Origin: Chitinophagaceae bacterium BSSC1
GTDB taxonomy: Bacteria; Bacteroidota; Bacteroidia; Chitinophagales; Chitinophagaceae
DNA length: 64,000 nucleotides
Direction: 5' to 3'
Assembly: GCA_002256435.1 (NCBI GenBank)
Contig: NKJC01000004.1
Coordinates: 310,001-374,000, forward strand
The notes beneath the pieces were generated by a model. The model worked only from the letters and a program-made list of their open reading frames with translations, searched no databases and was not told where the DNA came from. The translations under genes were made by a program, and so were the position numbers. Positions 34,370-43,814 of the stretch are shown piece by piece (the stretch's first letter is position 1; each line of letters opens with the position of its first letter).

Positions 34370-35494
34370 TTAAGGCTTGCTTACAATTTTAAGCAAGTGC
34401 TTGATTTTATTGGATTTGTATACTAGATCTTGGTATTCTGTACTCAAAAGGGTAACATGCCCCATTTTTCTCCCTGGTTTGGTTTCGGCCTTGCCATATA
34501 AGTGTACAAAAGCATTATCTATTTGAAGGGTTTCATGTAATCCTTCATAAACTGCAGGTCCAGAATGTCCTGGAGCACCAAGCAAATTGACTATCGCCGC
34601 AGGCATAATAGCGTCTGTATTTCCAAGGGGATATTCCAAAATAATCCGCCAAAGTTGGTGGTATTGGCTACAATAGTTTCCTTCAATACTATGGTGACCA
34701 CTATTGTGTACCCTTGGGGCTGTTTCATTCACCCATACATTTTGATCATGGTCAACAAATAGTTCAACAGCAAATAATCCAGCGCTTTTCAGAGATTTGG
34801 CCACTTTTAAAGCAATGGCTTCTGCCTTCCACAAAACCTTTTCAGGAATTCTTGCGGGAGAAACTTGATAGTCTAATAGGTTTAGAATTGGGTCAAAAAC
34901 CATTTCTGCTGGTGGATAAACAGCCGTCTCACCCTTGGCATTGACAGCAATAATTAAGGCTAGTTCTTTTTGAATGGGAACCATTTTTTCTAAAACAGAA
35001 GGGGCATCAAATCCTTTTTCTAAATCCTCTTTGCGTTTAATCACCTGAACCCCTTTTCCATCATATCCTCCTTCTCCAATTTTATGCACAGCAGGTAAAA
35101 AAGCTTCTTTGCTTTTTAATTCTTCTAAACTATTGGTAATCAAATATTCCGGTGATGGTATTTGATGTTCAGCATAAAATGCTTTTTGGGTAATTTTATT
35201 CTTTATGATGCGAATGGCCGCTGTACTAGGATATACTTTTACACCCTGTTTTTCTAAAGCCTCTAATGCATCTATATTAACAGATTCTATTTCAATGGTG
35301 ATAGCATCTAAGCCCTGGCCAAAAGCCAATACCGCATCGTAATCTTGAATATTGCCTAAATGAAAGTGGTGGCAGAGGTGTGCAGCAGGGCAGTTTGGGT
35401 CATTTTCCAGAACATGTGTTTCTACTGTATAATCAGCCGCAGCTTGCAACAACATTCTACCCAATTGACCGCCTCCTAAAATGCCTACTTTCAT
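34370..35494 (-). CDS. purK: 5-(carboxyamino)imidazole ribonucleotide synthase
   Basis: 374 residues from the ATG at 35494 (a longer frame adds 17 non-conserved residues). It has the ATP-grasp fold: KVGILGGGQLGRMLLQAA at the start, the ATP lid EGGYDGKGVQVIK, the Glu of VLEKMVPIQKELALI, and ELFVDHDQNVWVNETAPRVH NSGHH with the metal ligands (split here by a space). PurK carboxylates AIR to N5-CAIR with ATP and bicarbonate in purine synthesis; the mutase PurE is not in the window. It is divergent from hppD. Confidence 0.94.
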   Translation of the reverse strand: MKVGILGGGQLGRMLLQAAADYTVETHVLENDPNCPAAHLCHHFHLGNIQDYDAVLAFGQGLDAITIEIESVNIDALEALEKQGVKVYPSTAAIRIIKNKITQKAFYAEHQIPSPEYLITNSLEELKSKEAFLPAVHKIGEGGYDGKGVQVIKRKEDLEKGFDAPSVLEKMVPIQKELALIIAVNAKGETAVYPPAEMVFDPILNLLDYQVSPARIPEKVLWKAEAIALKVAKSLKSAGLFAVELFVDHDQNVWVNETAPRVHNSGHHSIEGNYCSQYHQLWRIILEYPLGNTDAIMPAAIVNLLGAPGHSGPAVYEGLHETLQIDNAFVHLYGKAETKPGRKMGHVTLLSTEYQDLVYKSNKIKHLLKIVSKP

Positions 35495-35579
35495 TATTTG
35501 ATGTTTTGTTAAAAAACCTTGTAAACCACGAAGATATAGAACCAAAGCAATGCATGCTTGTTTGGTTGGTCAAAAAAGG

Positions 35580-35587
35580 TATTTTTG
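35580..35587 (+). promoter_or_regulatory. Possible -7 promoter element upstream of hppD
   Basis: TATTTTTG is a perfect TAnnTTTG. TTTG at 35561-35564 lies 15 bases before it (short), or TTGT three bases earlier at 18. The start codon of hppD would be 160 bases downstream, giving a long leader; I see no riboswitch-like structure in it. Confidence 0.4.
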
Positions 35588-35746
35588 TAGCAATGAGACC
35601 TGACTACCCACATAAGGTTTTTGGCGATATCCGTATCAGCTATTGCTTACTCATGGTTGCCCTAGCCATGGATGCCTTGTTTTAAACTATCGCCCTGCGG
35701 CGAAAGATTTTTGATTCATTTATCTTATTTATTTAAAACATCTTCT

Positions 35747-36877
35747 ATGGAAGCTAATCAAGCAATGGTTAATAGCCCTATTTCACAAACTGATTTCTTG
35801 CCTTTACAAGGAACAGATTATGTTGAATTTTATGTTGGTAATGCCAAACAAGCAGCACATTTTTATAAAACCGCATTTGGATTTCAATCATTAGCTTATG
35901 CGGGCCCTGAAACCGGTATCAAAGACAAGGTTAGTTATGCGGTTCGTCAACATAAACTCACTTTTGTATTCACCACAGCACTGAGAACAGATAACGAAAT
36001 TGCACAACACGTATACCAACATGGTGATGGCATTAAGTTCTTGGCTTTGAAAGTAAATGACGCAGAAGATGCTTGGAAGCAAACCACTCAACGTGGTGGC
36101 AAATCACATACGGAACCAACCATATTAGAAGATGCAGATGGGAAAGTGGTTGTTAGTGGTATTCATACTTATGGCGATACGGTACACTTATTTATAGAAA
36201 GAAAGGATTATCAGGGTGTTTTTTTACCTGGGTTTAAAAAATGGGAATCGGCCTATCATCCAACCGATACAGGATTATTATATGTGGACCATTGTGTTGG
36301 AAATGTAGGATGGAACCAAATGAATAAATGGGTTGATTTTTATGAGCAGGTTATGGGTTTCCGCAATATTCTAACATTTGATGACCAAGATATTTCTACA
36401 GAATATTCTGCATTGATGAGTAAAGTAATGAGTAATGGGAATGGCTTTGTCAAATTCCCCATTAATGAACCCGCAGAAGGAAAGAAGAAATCACAGGTAG
36501 AAGAGTATCTTGACTTTTACAATGGTGAAGGATGCCAGCACGTTGCATTGGCCACCAATAATATTGTCCAGACTGTAACTGAACTTCAAAGCAGGGGTAT
36601 TGAATTTTTAAAAGTGCCAGGGTCTTATTATGATGAACTATTAGATAGGGTAGGTACTATTGATGAAGACTTAGCTCCTTTAAGACATTTGGGCATTTTA
36701 GTAGATAGAGATGAAGAGGGGTATTTATTGCAAATATTTACCAAACCAGTGGAAGATAGACCCACTTTGTTTTTTGAGATCATTCAAAGAAAAGGCGCAA
36801 CAAGTTTTGGAAAAGGAAATTTTAAAGCGCTTTTTGAAGCAATAGAACGCGAACAAGACCAAAGAGGTAATTTGTAA
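35747..36877 (+). CDS. hppD: 4-hydroxyphenylpyruvate dioxygenase
   Basis: 376 residues from the ATG at 35747. It consists of two vicinal-oxygen-chelate domains. Iron ligands are His in LYVDHCVGNVG, His in GEGCQHVALATNNI and Glu in TLFFEIIQRKGATSFG. The C-terminal GKGNFKALFEAIE helix that closes the active site is intact. The enzyme converts 4-hydroxyphenylpyruvate to homogentisate in tyrosine breakdown. Homogentisate dioxygenase and the later enzymes are not in the window. It is followed after 46 bases by the L,D-transpeptidase-like gene, with no obvious functional link. Confidence 0.95.
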   Translation: MEANQAMVNSPISQTDFLPLQGTDYVEFYVGNAKQAAHFYKTAFGFQSLAYAGPETGIKDKVSYAVRQHKLTFVFTTALRTDNEIAQHVYQHGDGIKFLALKVNDAEDAWKQTTQRGGKSHTEPTILEDADGKVVVSGIHTYGDTVHLFIERKDYQGVFLPGFKKWESAYHPTDTGLLYVDHCVGNVGWNQMNKWVDFYEQVMGFRNILTFDDQDISTEYSALMSKVMSNGNGFVKFPINEPAEGKKKSQVEEYLDFYNGEGCQHVALATNNIVQTVTELQSRGIEFLKVPGSYYDELLDRVGTIDEDLAPLRHLGILVDRDEEGYLLQIFTKPVEDRPTLFFEIIQRKGATSFGKGNFKALFEAIEREQDQRGNL

Positions 36878-36923
36878 ATAATTAGCAGTGGTGCATTAGG
36901 GTTGATGACTTATTTTTGAATCC

Positions 36924-37676
36924 ATGAAGTTGTTAACCCTATGCACCATTTTTCTTTTCCAGATGCTGCAATTGAGCGGACAATCCGTTTTTTGGGAACA
37001 ACAACAGTCTTATCCCAAAGTGGCTAAAGCCATAAAAACCAGAACGGACACCCTCAAAAATCAGTTTAAGAAAGCTGGGTTGTTATTTCCACCCAAACAA
37101 CTCTATATCAGAAGTTTTAAATACGATTCCCAATTAGAAGTTTGGGTAAAGTCTGGAAATAATCAACAGTTCCAATTGTTTAAAACCTATGCCATCTGTG
37201 CCCTTTCTGGAACCATGGGACCCAAGCGTATGGATGGTGATTACCAAGTACCTGAAGGATGTTATTTTATCAAGTCTTTTAATCCTTTGAGTAATTACCA
37301 TTTATCTCTGGAACTCAATTATCCCAATGCTTCTGATAGGTTATTAAGTGATTCCATTAAACCTGGTTCAGACATTTTTATACATGGAGGCTGTTTAACC
37401 CAGGGATGTATTCCCATAAAGGATATACCCATGGAAGAGCTCTATGTCTTGGCAGCTTATGCCCAATTACAAGGACAGGATTTTATACCAGTTCATGTAT
37501 TTCCCATTAAATATGATCAAGAAAAGAGTAGGGAATTCCTTAAAAAAAGCAGCCGAGATGACCCAGAATATCGGGCTTTTTCAGACAAAATGAAAGAGGT
37601 GTTTGACCATTTTCAAGTGCGTCATCAATTACCTATTGTTGGTTCTAACCAAAAGGGAGAATACCGGATTTTCTGA
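36924..37676 (+). CDS. L,D-transpeptidase-like murein protein (YkuD fold, YafK type)
   Basis: 250 residues with a signal peptide (MKLLTLCTIFLFQMLQLSGQ). A YkuD-type domain spans about residues 60-195, with the catalytic motif IFIHGGCLTQGCIPIKDI: the His-Gly and the Cys of GCIPI are the expected active-site residues. The length and the C-terminal extension resemble YafK/DpaA, which removes Braun lipoprotein from murein, but ordinary cross-linking activity cannot be excluded. It acts in the periplasm. Confidence 0.82.
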   Translation: MKLLTLCTIFLFQMLQLSGQSVFWEQQQSYPKVAKAIKTRTDTLKNQFKKAGLLFPPKQLYIRSFKYDSQLEVWVKSGNNQQFQLFKTYAICALSGTMGPKRMDGDYQVPEGCYFIKSFNPLSNYHLSLELNYPNASDRLLSDSIKPGSDIFIHGGCLTQGCIPIKDIPMEELYVLAAYAQLQGQDFIPVHVFPIKYDQEKSREFLKKSSRDDPEYRAFSDKMKEVFDHFQVRHQLPIVGSNQKGEYRIF

Positions 37677-37748
37677 AAAACTAGCGGTCTCTTACTATTT
37701 TATTGTATTTTCAACCTTCCGTAACCCCTAAGAAACTTGATAATAGCA

Positions 37749-39947
37749 ATGAAAAAGCTAAGACTTTCTATTTCTAATATCATCCTAATCATCATATGCC
37801 TGGTGGTTTTGGTGTCAGTATTAGTTTTAAATGCTGTCAATTCCAAAAGCCTTATTTCTTTAAGACAATCCATTGATACACTGGTGATTCAAAACCCTAG
37901 TATTGGACTTTTACAAGAGACCGATAAGCAACTTTCTGTGGCAGAAAATAATTATAGGATCTATTTGAGTACTTATGATTCTACTAGAAAAAATGCCTTC
38001 TTAGCAGGTTTGAGTGAAATCTCTTTTAACCTTCAACAGGTAATGACCGGTGCAGATAGTGCCGATGTAAAACAGATTGTGGCCGGCTTAGACAAGAAAA
38101 TTGAGTTGGCCGATATGATTGCTCAATTAAAGAAAATTGCCGATTCTGTTACTACTACCACCAAATCAGGTTATAGAACGCAATTGGTTCAAATAAATCA
38201 ACCCATACAAATCAAGCGTATTGACAAGTCAATTTTAGAAGGATTTGTGATCAATAGGGTAGATACATTAAAAGCTGCCCCAAAGAAAAAGAAGGGATTC
38301 TTCAAGAAATTGGGAGAGTTGTTTACCAATAAAGAAGAAGCTGCAGCACCATTGGAATACGCCAAAGGAGGTGCAACACAAGCCGGTAAAACATTAGATT
38401 CCACTAAAACAGAAACCTCTTCACTGGATTCATCCATCAATAAATTATCGGATGAGATTCAGCAATTTTACCAAGGCAAAGTCAATGAAGAGTTTAATGT
38501 TCGTAAACGCCTGAATGAAAGTGAGAAAGTGTTGGCAGAAACCAACCTGAGTATTATTGCTCAGATTGACGCGGCATTAGAAGTCTTGTTACAAAGAGAA
38601 TTAGCCGCCAGAAAGCAACACCTAGAAAACGCATTAGCTACTTCCTTAGATGCCAGAAATTCTATAGAGAAATTTTCATGGGGTTCTTTGGCCATTATTT
38701 TGGTGATTGTTGTACTCTTAGTATTCAATATTTTCAGACTGGTTAAATATGAAACCCAGTTAATTGAAGCCAGAGAGAATGCAGAGAAAATGACTCAGAT
38801 GAAGAGCAGATTCTTGAGTAATATGAGTCATGAAATTAGGTCTCCGCTTACTTCTATTATGGGATTCACAGATATTATTGATAGAATGGAGTCTGACCCT
38901 GAGAAGAAAAAATATTTACAAGCCATTAAAACAAGTTCTGACCACCTTCTGCATACTGTTAATGACGTATTGGATTTTTCAAAATTGGACGCTGGCAAAC
39001 TAAGATTGGAGCAACATCCATTTAATATTTCCGAAGCTATTGGTGAAGTGGCATTTGCTTTTAGTGCAGCAGCAGCAGAAAAAGGTATTCAAATTAAAGA
39101 GGAATTATCAATTCCCAAAGACTTAATTGTTATAGGAGACAAGTTCCGATTAAAACAAATTTTGTTCAATCTCACTAGCAATGCCATCAAATTCACGGAG
39201 CAAGGGGCAGTAACCATTTCTGCTGCAGCTACCAATAAGAATGGCCAGCAAGTATCATTAAAAATTAGGGTAGCGGATTCAGGAATTGGAATTCCTGAAG
39301 ACAAGTTAGACAGTATTTTTGAAGAGTTTACTCAAGTAACTTCTGCAGACCAAAGTGCTGAATCAAGACGTGCCATCAAGGGTACAGGATTGGGTCTTCC
39401 TATTTGTAAAATGTTAGCCGAATTGCAGGGTGGTACCATAGAAGTAGCAAGTAAGTTAAATGAGGGTTCTGAGTTTGCCGTTTCACTGGTATACCAAATT
39501 GACCAAGAACTGCAAACTATTGAGCCTGTTGCCTCTACCAACAATGGTCTGTTATTATATACAGACATGTTGCACAAAAAAGCCTTAGTTATAGAAGACA
39601 ATGATATGAATGCTATGTTGTTAGGATTATTGCTCAAAAAGCAAAACCTTGCTTATGACTTAGCAAAGGATGGACAAACTGGTTGGCAGATGTTTAATGA
39701 CAACAAATATGATATTGTCTTAACCGATATAAATGTTCCAAAATTGACAGGAGATCAATTGGCAACAGCCATTAGAAATCATCCCAATGGTAAAGCAAGT
39801 ATGCCTGTTGTGGCGTTAACAGCAACTATTTTGCAAGATGACTTAGAAGCCTATAGAAAGGCGGGTATTACCGATGTTTTGGTAAAACCATTCAAAGAAA
39901 CAGAGCTCAAAATAATGCTACAAAAACACTTGTTTTCCAAGTCATAA
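37749..39947 (+). CDS. Hybrid sensor histidine kinase/response regulator
   Basis: 732 residues from the ATG at 37749. A first transmembrane helix (about 6-28) is followed by a periplasmic helical sensor region (about 30-305), which contains a Lys-rich stretch (PKKKKGFFKKLGELFTNKEE) unusual for an exported loop. A second helix (about 312-330) leads to the HisKA domain with His361 in MSHEIRSPLTSIMGF. A HATPase domain (NAIKFTEQG, DSGIGIPEDKL, GTGLGLPICKML) and a C-terminal receiver with Asp660 in LTDINVP follow. No output domain or cognate regulator is adjacent; signalling probably continues through a phosphotransfer protein. It converges with lysC, leaving five bases between stops. Confidence 0.9.
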   Translation: MKKLRLSISNIILIIICLVVLVSVLVLNAVNSKSLISLRQSIDTLVIQNPSIGLLQETDKQLSVAENNYRIYLSTYDSTRKNAFLAGLSEISFNLQQVMTGADSADVKQIVAGLDKKIELADMIAQLKKIADSVTTTTKSGYRTQLVQINQPIQIKRIDKSILEGFVINRVDTLKAAPKKKKGFFKKLGELFTNKEEAAAPLEYAKGGATQAGKTLDSTKTETSSLDSSINKLSDEIQQFYQGKVNEEFNVRKRLNESEKVLAETNLSIIAQIDAALEVLLQRELAARKQHLENALATSLDARNSIEKFSWGSLAIILVIVVLLVFNIFRLVKYETQLIEARENAEKMTQMKSRFLSNMSHEIRSPLTSIMGFTDIIDRMESDPEKKKYLQAIKTSSDHLLHTVNDVLDFSKLDAGKLRLEQHPFNISEAIGEVAFAFSAAAAEKGIQIKEELSIPKDLIVIGDKFRLKQILFNLTSNAIKFTEQGAVTISAAATNKNGQQVSLKIRVADSGIGIPEDKLDSIFEEFTQVTSADQSAESRRAIKGTGLGLPICKMLAELQGGTIEVASKLNEGSEFAVSLVYQIDQELQTIEPVASTNNGLLLYTDMLHKKALVIEDNDMNAMLLGLLLKKQNLAYDLAKDGQTGWQMFNDNKYDIVLTDINVPKLTGDQLATAIRNHPNGKASMPVVALTATILQDDLEAYRKAGITDVLVKPFKETELKIMLQKHLFSKS

Positions 39948-39952
39948 AATCA

Positions 39953-41215
39953 TCAATACAAAAACTGTAAGGTTTCTCTTGACTGTTGTTGTAATACTGC
40001 CGTTTTGCCTGCTAAATGCTGTTCAATGGTAGCTGCAGTATAATGGCGGATGGTTAAAAGGGTCAACCCTTTTTCAACTTGAACGTCAAAAATGCCACTT
40101 GCTGCTTGGGCTAATCTACTAATTTTCTCCGGTTGATCGTCTAGGCTAATCATTAATGAAATGGCGCCAGTTTGCATTAAATTGGGTTTTAAATGCATGG
40201 TTTCCATTAGGCCATATAATTCTCTAATGTGGTGATCTCCCACAAAAGAAAAATCAGTAGTAGTCATGGTAACCAAAACCTGCTTGGGTTTTAAAACAAT
40301 AATGGGAGGTAAGTTCTTGATTTGTTTGTTATGGATTTGTGTACCCGCTAAACTGCTGTCTAAAAAGCATTTTACCAATAAAGGGATTCCTTTGTTTTGA
40401 AGCGGTTTGATGGTCTTAGGGTGAATCACTTGCGCGCCATAATAGGCCATTTCAATTACTTCAGTATAATTTAAAATAGGAATAGTAACTGCATCGGGAA
40501 ATACTTTAGGATCTGCGTTCATCACAGCTGCTACGTCTTTCCAAATGGTTAAACTTTCAGCACCTAAAATATTGGCAAAAATGGCAGCCGAATAGTCACT
40601 TCCTTCTCTTCCAAGTGTACTGCTTTCATTGTCATCCGTAGCCCCAATAAATCCTTGGGTAATAAGTAGTTTTGAAGATTGCTGAACACTTTGGTTCATT
40701 AATCCATGAATCTTTTCAGTACTAGTTTCCCAGTCAATATTGGCGTCTCTAAAATTATTATCAGTTCTTATAAAATCCCTAACATCAACCCAATTGTTTG
40801 AGATACCGGTTTCATTTAAATAATGACTTAAGATACAGGTACTCAATAATTCTCCTAAACAAACTACTTGGTCATAATAATAATCATATTCCCTAACTGG
40901 GTTATCGTGCAAAAGCCATTCTATTTCTGTAAAAAAGTCAGCCAATTGAGTTTCGCAATCAGCATAACCCTTGGTCATTAATTGCTGGGCGATGGCTAAA
41001 TGATTGGTTTTAATCTCATGGAAAAGCGTTAAAGCCGTTTCCTTATTGCCTTCAAAAAAAGCTTCGGCCACCTTTTCCAGTGCATTGGTGGTTTTGCCCA
41101 TGGCAGAGATGATTACCACCAATTGGTCTTCCTTGAATTCCTGTAAAATGGGTCCCAGATTTTTGATTCTTTCAATGCTATTAACACTGGCACCACCAAA
41201 TTTGAAAACTTTCAT
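39953..41215 (-). CDS. lysC: Aspartate kinase, monofunctional
   Basis: 420 residues. The amino-acid kinase domain (about 1-280) has KFGGASVNSIERI at the start, then TLGREGSDYSAAIFA and VMNADPKVFPDA. An ACT region (about 300-400) with TTTDFSFVGDHH follows. It phosphorylates aspartate, the first step to lysine, diaminopimelate, threonine and methionine. It is not fused to homoserine dehydrogenase. The ACT region suggests feedback by an end-product amino acid; which one is not clear. The first helix reads SVNSIER where many enzymes have SV.D.ER, within normal variation. Confidence 0.92.
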   Translation of the reverse strand: MKVFKFGGASVNSIERIKNLGPILQEFKEDQLVVIISAMGKTTNALEKVAEAFFEGNKETALTLFHEIKTNHLAIAQQLMTKGYADCETQLADFFTEIEWLLHDNPVREYDYYYDQVVCLGELLSTCILSHYLNETGISNNWVDVRDFIRTDNNFRDANIDWETSTEKIHGLMNQSVQQSSKLLITQGFIGATDDNESSTLGREGSDYSAAIFANILGAESLTIWKDVAAVMNADPKVFPDAVTIPILNYTEVIEMAYYGAQVIHPKTIKPLQNKGIPLLVKCFLDSSLAGTQIHNKQIKNLPPIIVLKPKQVLVTMTTTDFSFVGDHHIRELYGLMETMHLKPNLMQTGAISLMISLDDQPEKISRLAQAASGIFDVQVEKGLTLLTIRHYTAATIEQHLAGKTAVLQQQSRETLQFLY

Positions 41216-41238
41216 CAGCTCCTAGAATTTTATGAATG

Positions 41239-41246
41239 CAAATATA
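41239..41246 (-). promoter_or_regulatory. Possible -7 element upstream of lysC
   Basis: TATATTTG on the reverse strand, 23 bases upstream of the lysC ATG. The nearest clear TTTG is 24 bases further upstream, longer than optimal. Confidence 0.35.
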
Positions 41247-41327
41247 TGCCAGATCAAAAGCCCCATTCCTCAAAAAATGACTAGTTTTTGAGATGCCCTT
41301 GTTATCTTTATACAAATAGGCAAACAT

Positions 41328-42344
41328 ATGATCATCAATAGAAACATACTGACTCTGGACGAGTTCACCATCCAGCAGATGCGTCAGTTCCCAAATGCCA
41401 CAGGTGAGCTAAGTTCATTGTTAAGAGACATTGGTTTGGCTGCCAAAAGGGTGAATGTAGAAGTTAATAAAGCGGGATTGGTAGATATATTGGGTGATGC
41501 TGGAAGTATCAATGTGCAAGGTGAAGACGTGAAAAAATTAGATATCTATGCCAATAACCAATTTATGGGTGTGTTAAAGCACGGGATTAGTTGTGCGGGA
41601 ATTGGTAGTGAGGAAATGGATGATTTTGTAGTTTTTGACGATGAAGTAAGTAACAATAGCAAATACGTAGTCTTGTTTGATCCATTAGATGGAAGTGGTA
41701 ATATAGACGTGAATGTTTCAATTGGTACCATTTTTAGTGTTTACAAACGGGTAAGTGAATTAGGAACTCCTTGTACCAAGGAAGATTTTCTTCAACCTGG
41801 TATCAAACAAGTGGCTGCAGGTTATGTAATTTATGGTTCAAGTACCATGATGGTGTATGCAACTAGAAGGGGTGTAAATGGATTTACGCTAGATCCTTCC
41901 ATTGGAGAGTTTTCATTGAGTCATCCCAATATTAAATGCCCACCCGATGGTAAATTTTATTCTGTGAACCACGGAAATTTTTTCCAATACAAAGATGGTG
42001 TAAGAGAATATATCAATGGATGTCAGAAAAAAACCAAGGAAACAGGCGGGCCATATACACAACGCTATATTGGTAGTATGGTGGCAGATGTACACCGCAA
42101 CCTCATTAAAGGTGGCATTTTTATGTATCCGGGTACTTTGGATAAACCTCAAGGTAAACTCAGGTTGTTGTATGAAGCCAATCCTTTTGCTTTCATCCTA
42201 GAAGTAGCAGGTGGTAAAGCAACCAATGGAGAACAAAGAATTTTAGAAATTCAACCAACCAAATTGCACGAAAGAACGGCTTTGTTTATAGGAAGCAAGA
42301 ATATGATGGATGAATTAGAAACCTTTTTAAAGCCAAGTGCATGA
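41328..42344 (+). CDS. fbp: Fructose-1,6-bisphosphatase, class I
   Basis: 338 residues. Family signatures are the metal-binding [19 protein letters not shown] and the later [20 protein letters not shown] substrate block. The N-terminal [19 protein letters not shown] helix and the C-terminal [11 protein letters not shown] are typical. The enzyme removes the C1 phosphate of fructose-1,6-bisphosphate, the committed step of gluconeogenesis. The gene overlaps the next small gene by four bases (ATGA). Confidence 0.95.
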   Translation: MIINRNILTLDEFTIQQMRQFPNATGELSSLLRDIGLAAKRVNVEVNKAGLVDILGDAGSINVQGEDVKKLDIYANNQFMGVLKHGISCAGIGSEEMDDFVVFDDEVSNNSKYVVLFDPLDGSGNIDVNVSIGTIFSVYKRVSELGTPCTKEDFLQPGIKQVAAGYVIYGSSTMMVYATRRGVNGFTLDPSIGEFSLSHPNIKCPPDGKFYSVNHGNFFQYKDGVREYINGCQKKTKETGGPYTQRYIGSMVADVHRNLIKGGIFMYPGTLDKPQGKLRLLYEANPFAFILEVAGGKATNGEQRILEIQPTKLHERTALFIGSKNMMDELETFLKPSA

Positions 42345-42841
42345 AATGGATAGCCTTGTTGCTATTGGCAATCTCTTTGCATACAAGCGTTTTGGGACAA
42401 CCCCCAAGCCCTGAGTCTGTTCAGTTTTATTACAATCCTAAAGGGGTATCCTATATTCCAGCCCTTAGTAAACCAGGATTAATCTATAATGGACAGTTGT
42501 ATAATGGTAAAAGAAGATTAGACTATTTAATGGCCTATTTAAATAATCCCCAGTATACCATTTACTATGACCAATATAGATCAAACAGAACATGGGCAGG
42601 GATCATTACGGTATTGGGAACTGCTACTTCTGTAGTGGGTTTAATAGGTACTAATGGAAGTAGAAATATCAATTGGTATTTATTAGGAGGAGGTCTCATC
42701 CTCAATGGTACAGCTGCTGTGCTTAATTCAATTGCAGCTCAACAATTAAGAAGTATTGCCGTTTTAATGGATCAAGAACAAAAAGCAAAGGGGATGCAGA
42801 AATCGCCAAATAATATTGGTATCAGTATTCCATTCAAATAA
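42341..42841 (+). CDS. Small secreted or membrane protein of unknown function
   Basis: 166 residues. A signal peptide ([20 protein letters not shown]) is followed by a Tyr/Asn-rich region, then two hydrophobic segments ([19 protein letters not shown] and [19 protein letters not shown]). No known domain is apparent to me. It is translationally coupled to fbp and six bases ahead of the ABC ATPase gene, so all three are likely one transcript. It might act with the ABC ATPase in the membrane, but it is too small to be a usual permease. Confidence 0.72.
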   Translation: MKWIALLLLAISLHTSVLGQPPSPESVQFYYNPKGVSYIPALSKPGLIYNGQLYNGKRRLDYLMAYLNNPQYTIYYDQYRSNRTWAGIITVLGTATSVVGLIGTNGSRNINWYLLGGGLILNGTAAVLNSIAAQQLRSIAVLMDQEQKAKGMQKSPNNIGISIPFK

Positions 42842-42846
42842 GCATC

Positions 42847-43608
42847 ATGGGTAAGATTATTATATCAGTCAAAGACTTAAATAAAAAATACGGTGATTTT
42901 GAAGCCGTAAAAGGGATCAGTTTTGATGTGGAAGAAGGAGAGATCTTTGGATTATTAGGGCCCAATGGTGCCGGTAAATCCACCACATTAGAAATTATTG
43001 AAACCTTGCGTAACAAGACCAGTGGCACCGTAATGGTAGATGGATTGAATTTAGATGAGTCTCCCAATGAGATTAAAAAAATTATTGGGGTACAGTTGCA
43101 AACCTCTGGCTATTATCCTAGCTTAAACCTAACAGAGTTGATCCAGCTATTTGCGGGTTTATACAATGAAACCGTAGATAGCATGACGTTATTGGATACG
43201 GTGAATCTGAGAGAAAAAGCTAAAGCCAAATACAAGGAATTGAGTGGAGGGCAAAAACAAAGATTCTCAATTGCTACTACTTTGATTAACCAACCCAAGA
43301 TTATTTTCTTGGATGAACCTACAACGGGTTTGGATCCACAAGCCAGAAGAAATCTTTGGGAATTGATCAAAGAGATTAGAGCTAAGGGAACTACCGTGAT
43401 TATTACAACCCATTATATGGATGAAGCAGAAGTTTTGTGTGATCGTGTAGCCATTATTGATTCTGGTAAAATTATTGCACTCAACTCACCTGATAAATTA
43501 ATAGACGAATTGGTTGCTACAGGTTTTGAAAGACCTAAAGAAGTGAAAAAAGCCAATTTGGAAGACGTGTTTATTGCTATGACGGGGCATGTACTGAGGG
43601 GGGAGTGA
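42847..43608 (+). CDS. ABC transporter ATP-binding protein (ABC-2 type)
   Basis: 253 residues. Walker A is LLGPNGAGKST, the Q-loop is IGVQLQTSGYYPSLN, the signature is LSGGQKQRFS, Walker B is IIFLDEPTTGLDPQ, and the switch His is in TTHYMDEAEVLCDRV. It resembles ATPases of ABC-2 exporters for drugs, polysaccharides or lipids (CcmA class). The expected permease gene is missing: the ORF ends directly in a heptamer repeat array and the next gene is unrelated. The final codons (GGG GAG TGA) are the first unit of that array. Confidence 0.9.
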   Translation: MGKIIISVKDLNKKYGDFEAVKGISFDVEEGEIFGLLGPNGAGKSTTLEIIETLRNKTSGTVMVDGLNLDESPNEIKKIIGVQLQTSGYYPSLNLTELIQLFAGLYNETVDSMTLLDTVNLREKAKAKYKELSGGQKQRFSIATTLINQPKIIFLDEPTTGLDPQARRNLWELIKEIRAKGTTVIITTHYMDEAEVLCDRVAIIDSGKIIALNSPDKLIDELVATGFERPKEVKKANLEDVFIAMTGHVLRGE

Positions 43609-43754
43609 AAAGTGAAGAGTGAAGAGTGAAAAGTGAAAAGTGAAAAGTGAAGAGTGAAGAGTGAAAAGTGAAGAGTGAAAAAGAAAGTGAAGAGATAAAA
43701 GTGAAGAGTGAAGAGTGAAGAGTGAAAGAAAGTGAGGAGATAAAAGTGAAGAAT
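43603..43754 (+). repeat. Heptamer repeat array, ARARTGA type (array 3)
   Basis: About 150 bases of tandem AGAGTGA and AAAGTGA units. They begin with the stop codon of the ABC ATPase gene and run towards the DinB-like gene. The core GTGAAGAGATAAAAGTGA appears at 43687-43704 and, with one change, again at 43732-43749. Forward frames are closed by TGA in every phase, while the reverse strand has long stop-free frames that are not genes. Confidence 0.92.
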
Positions 43755-43814
43755 GCAGTAAGATCCGCCTAATTGATATTGCAATTTTTATAAAATAATT
43801 CAAAATAGATTCTT

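Noticed and set aside
35600..35746. Possible riboswitch in the leader of hppD
   Set aside because: Only a small TCGCC/GGCGA hairpin near 35689-35702 is visible; it matches no riboswitch class I know.
43413..43803. Two overlapping reverse-strand open frames of 101 and 123 codons with seven-residue repeats (SLFTLHF, FHSSLFT)
   Set aside because: They are the stop-free reverse complement of heptamer array 3 plus the antisense end of the ABC ATPase gene; the peptide period simply reflects the seven-base repeat.
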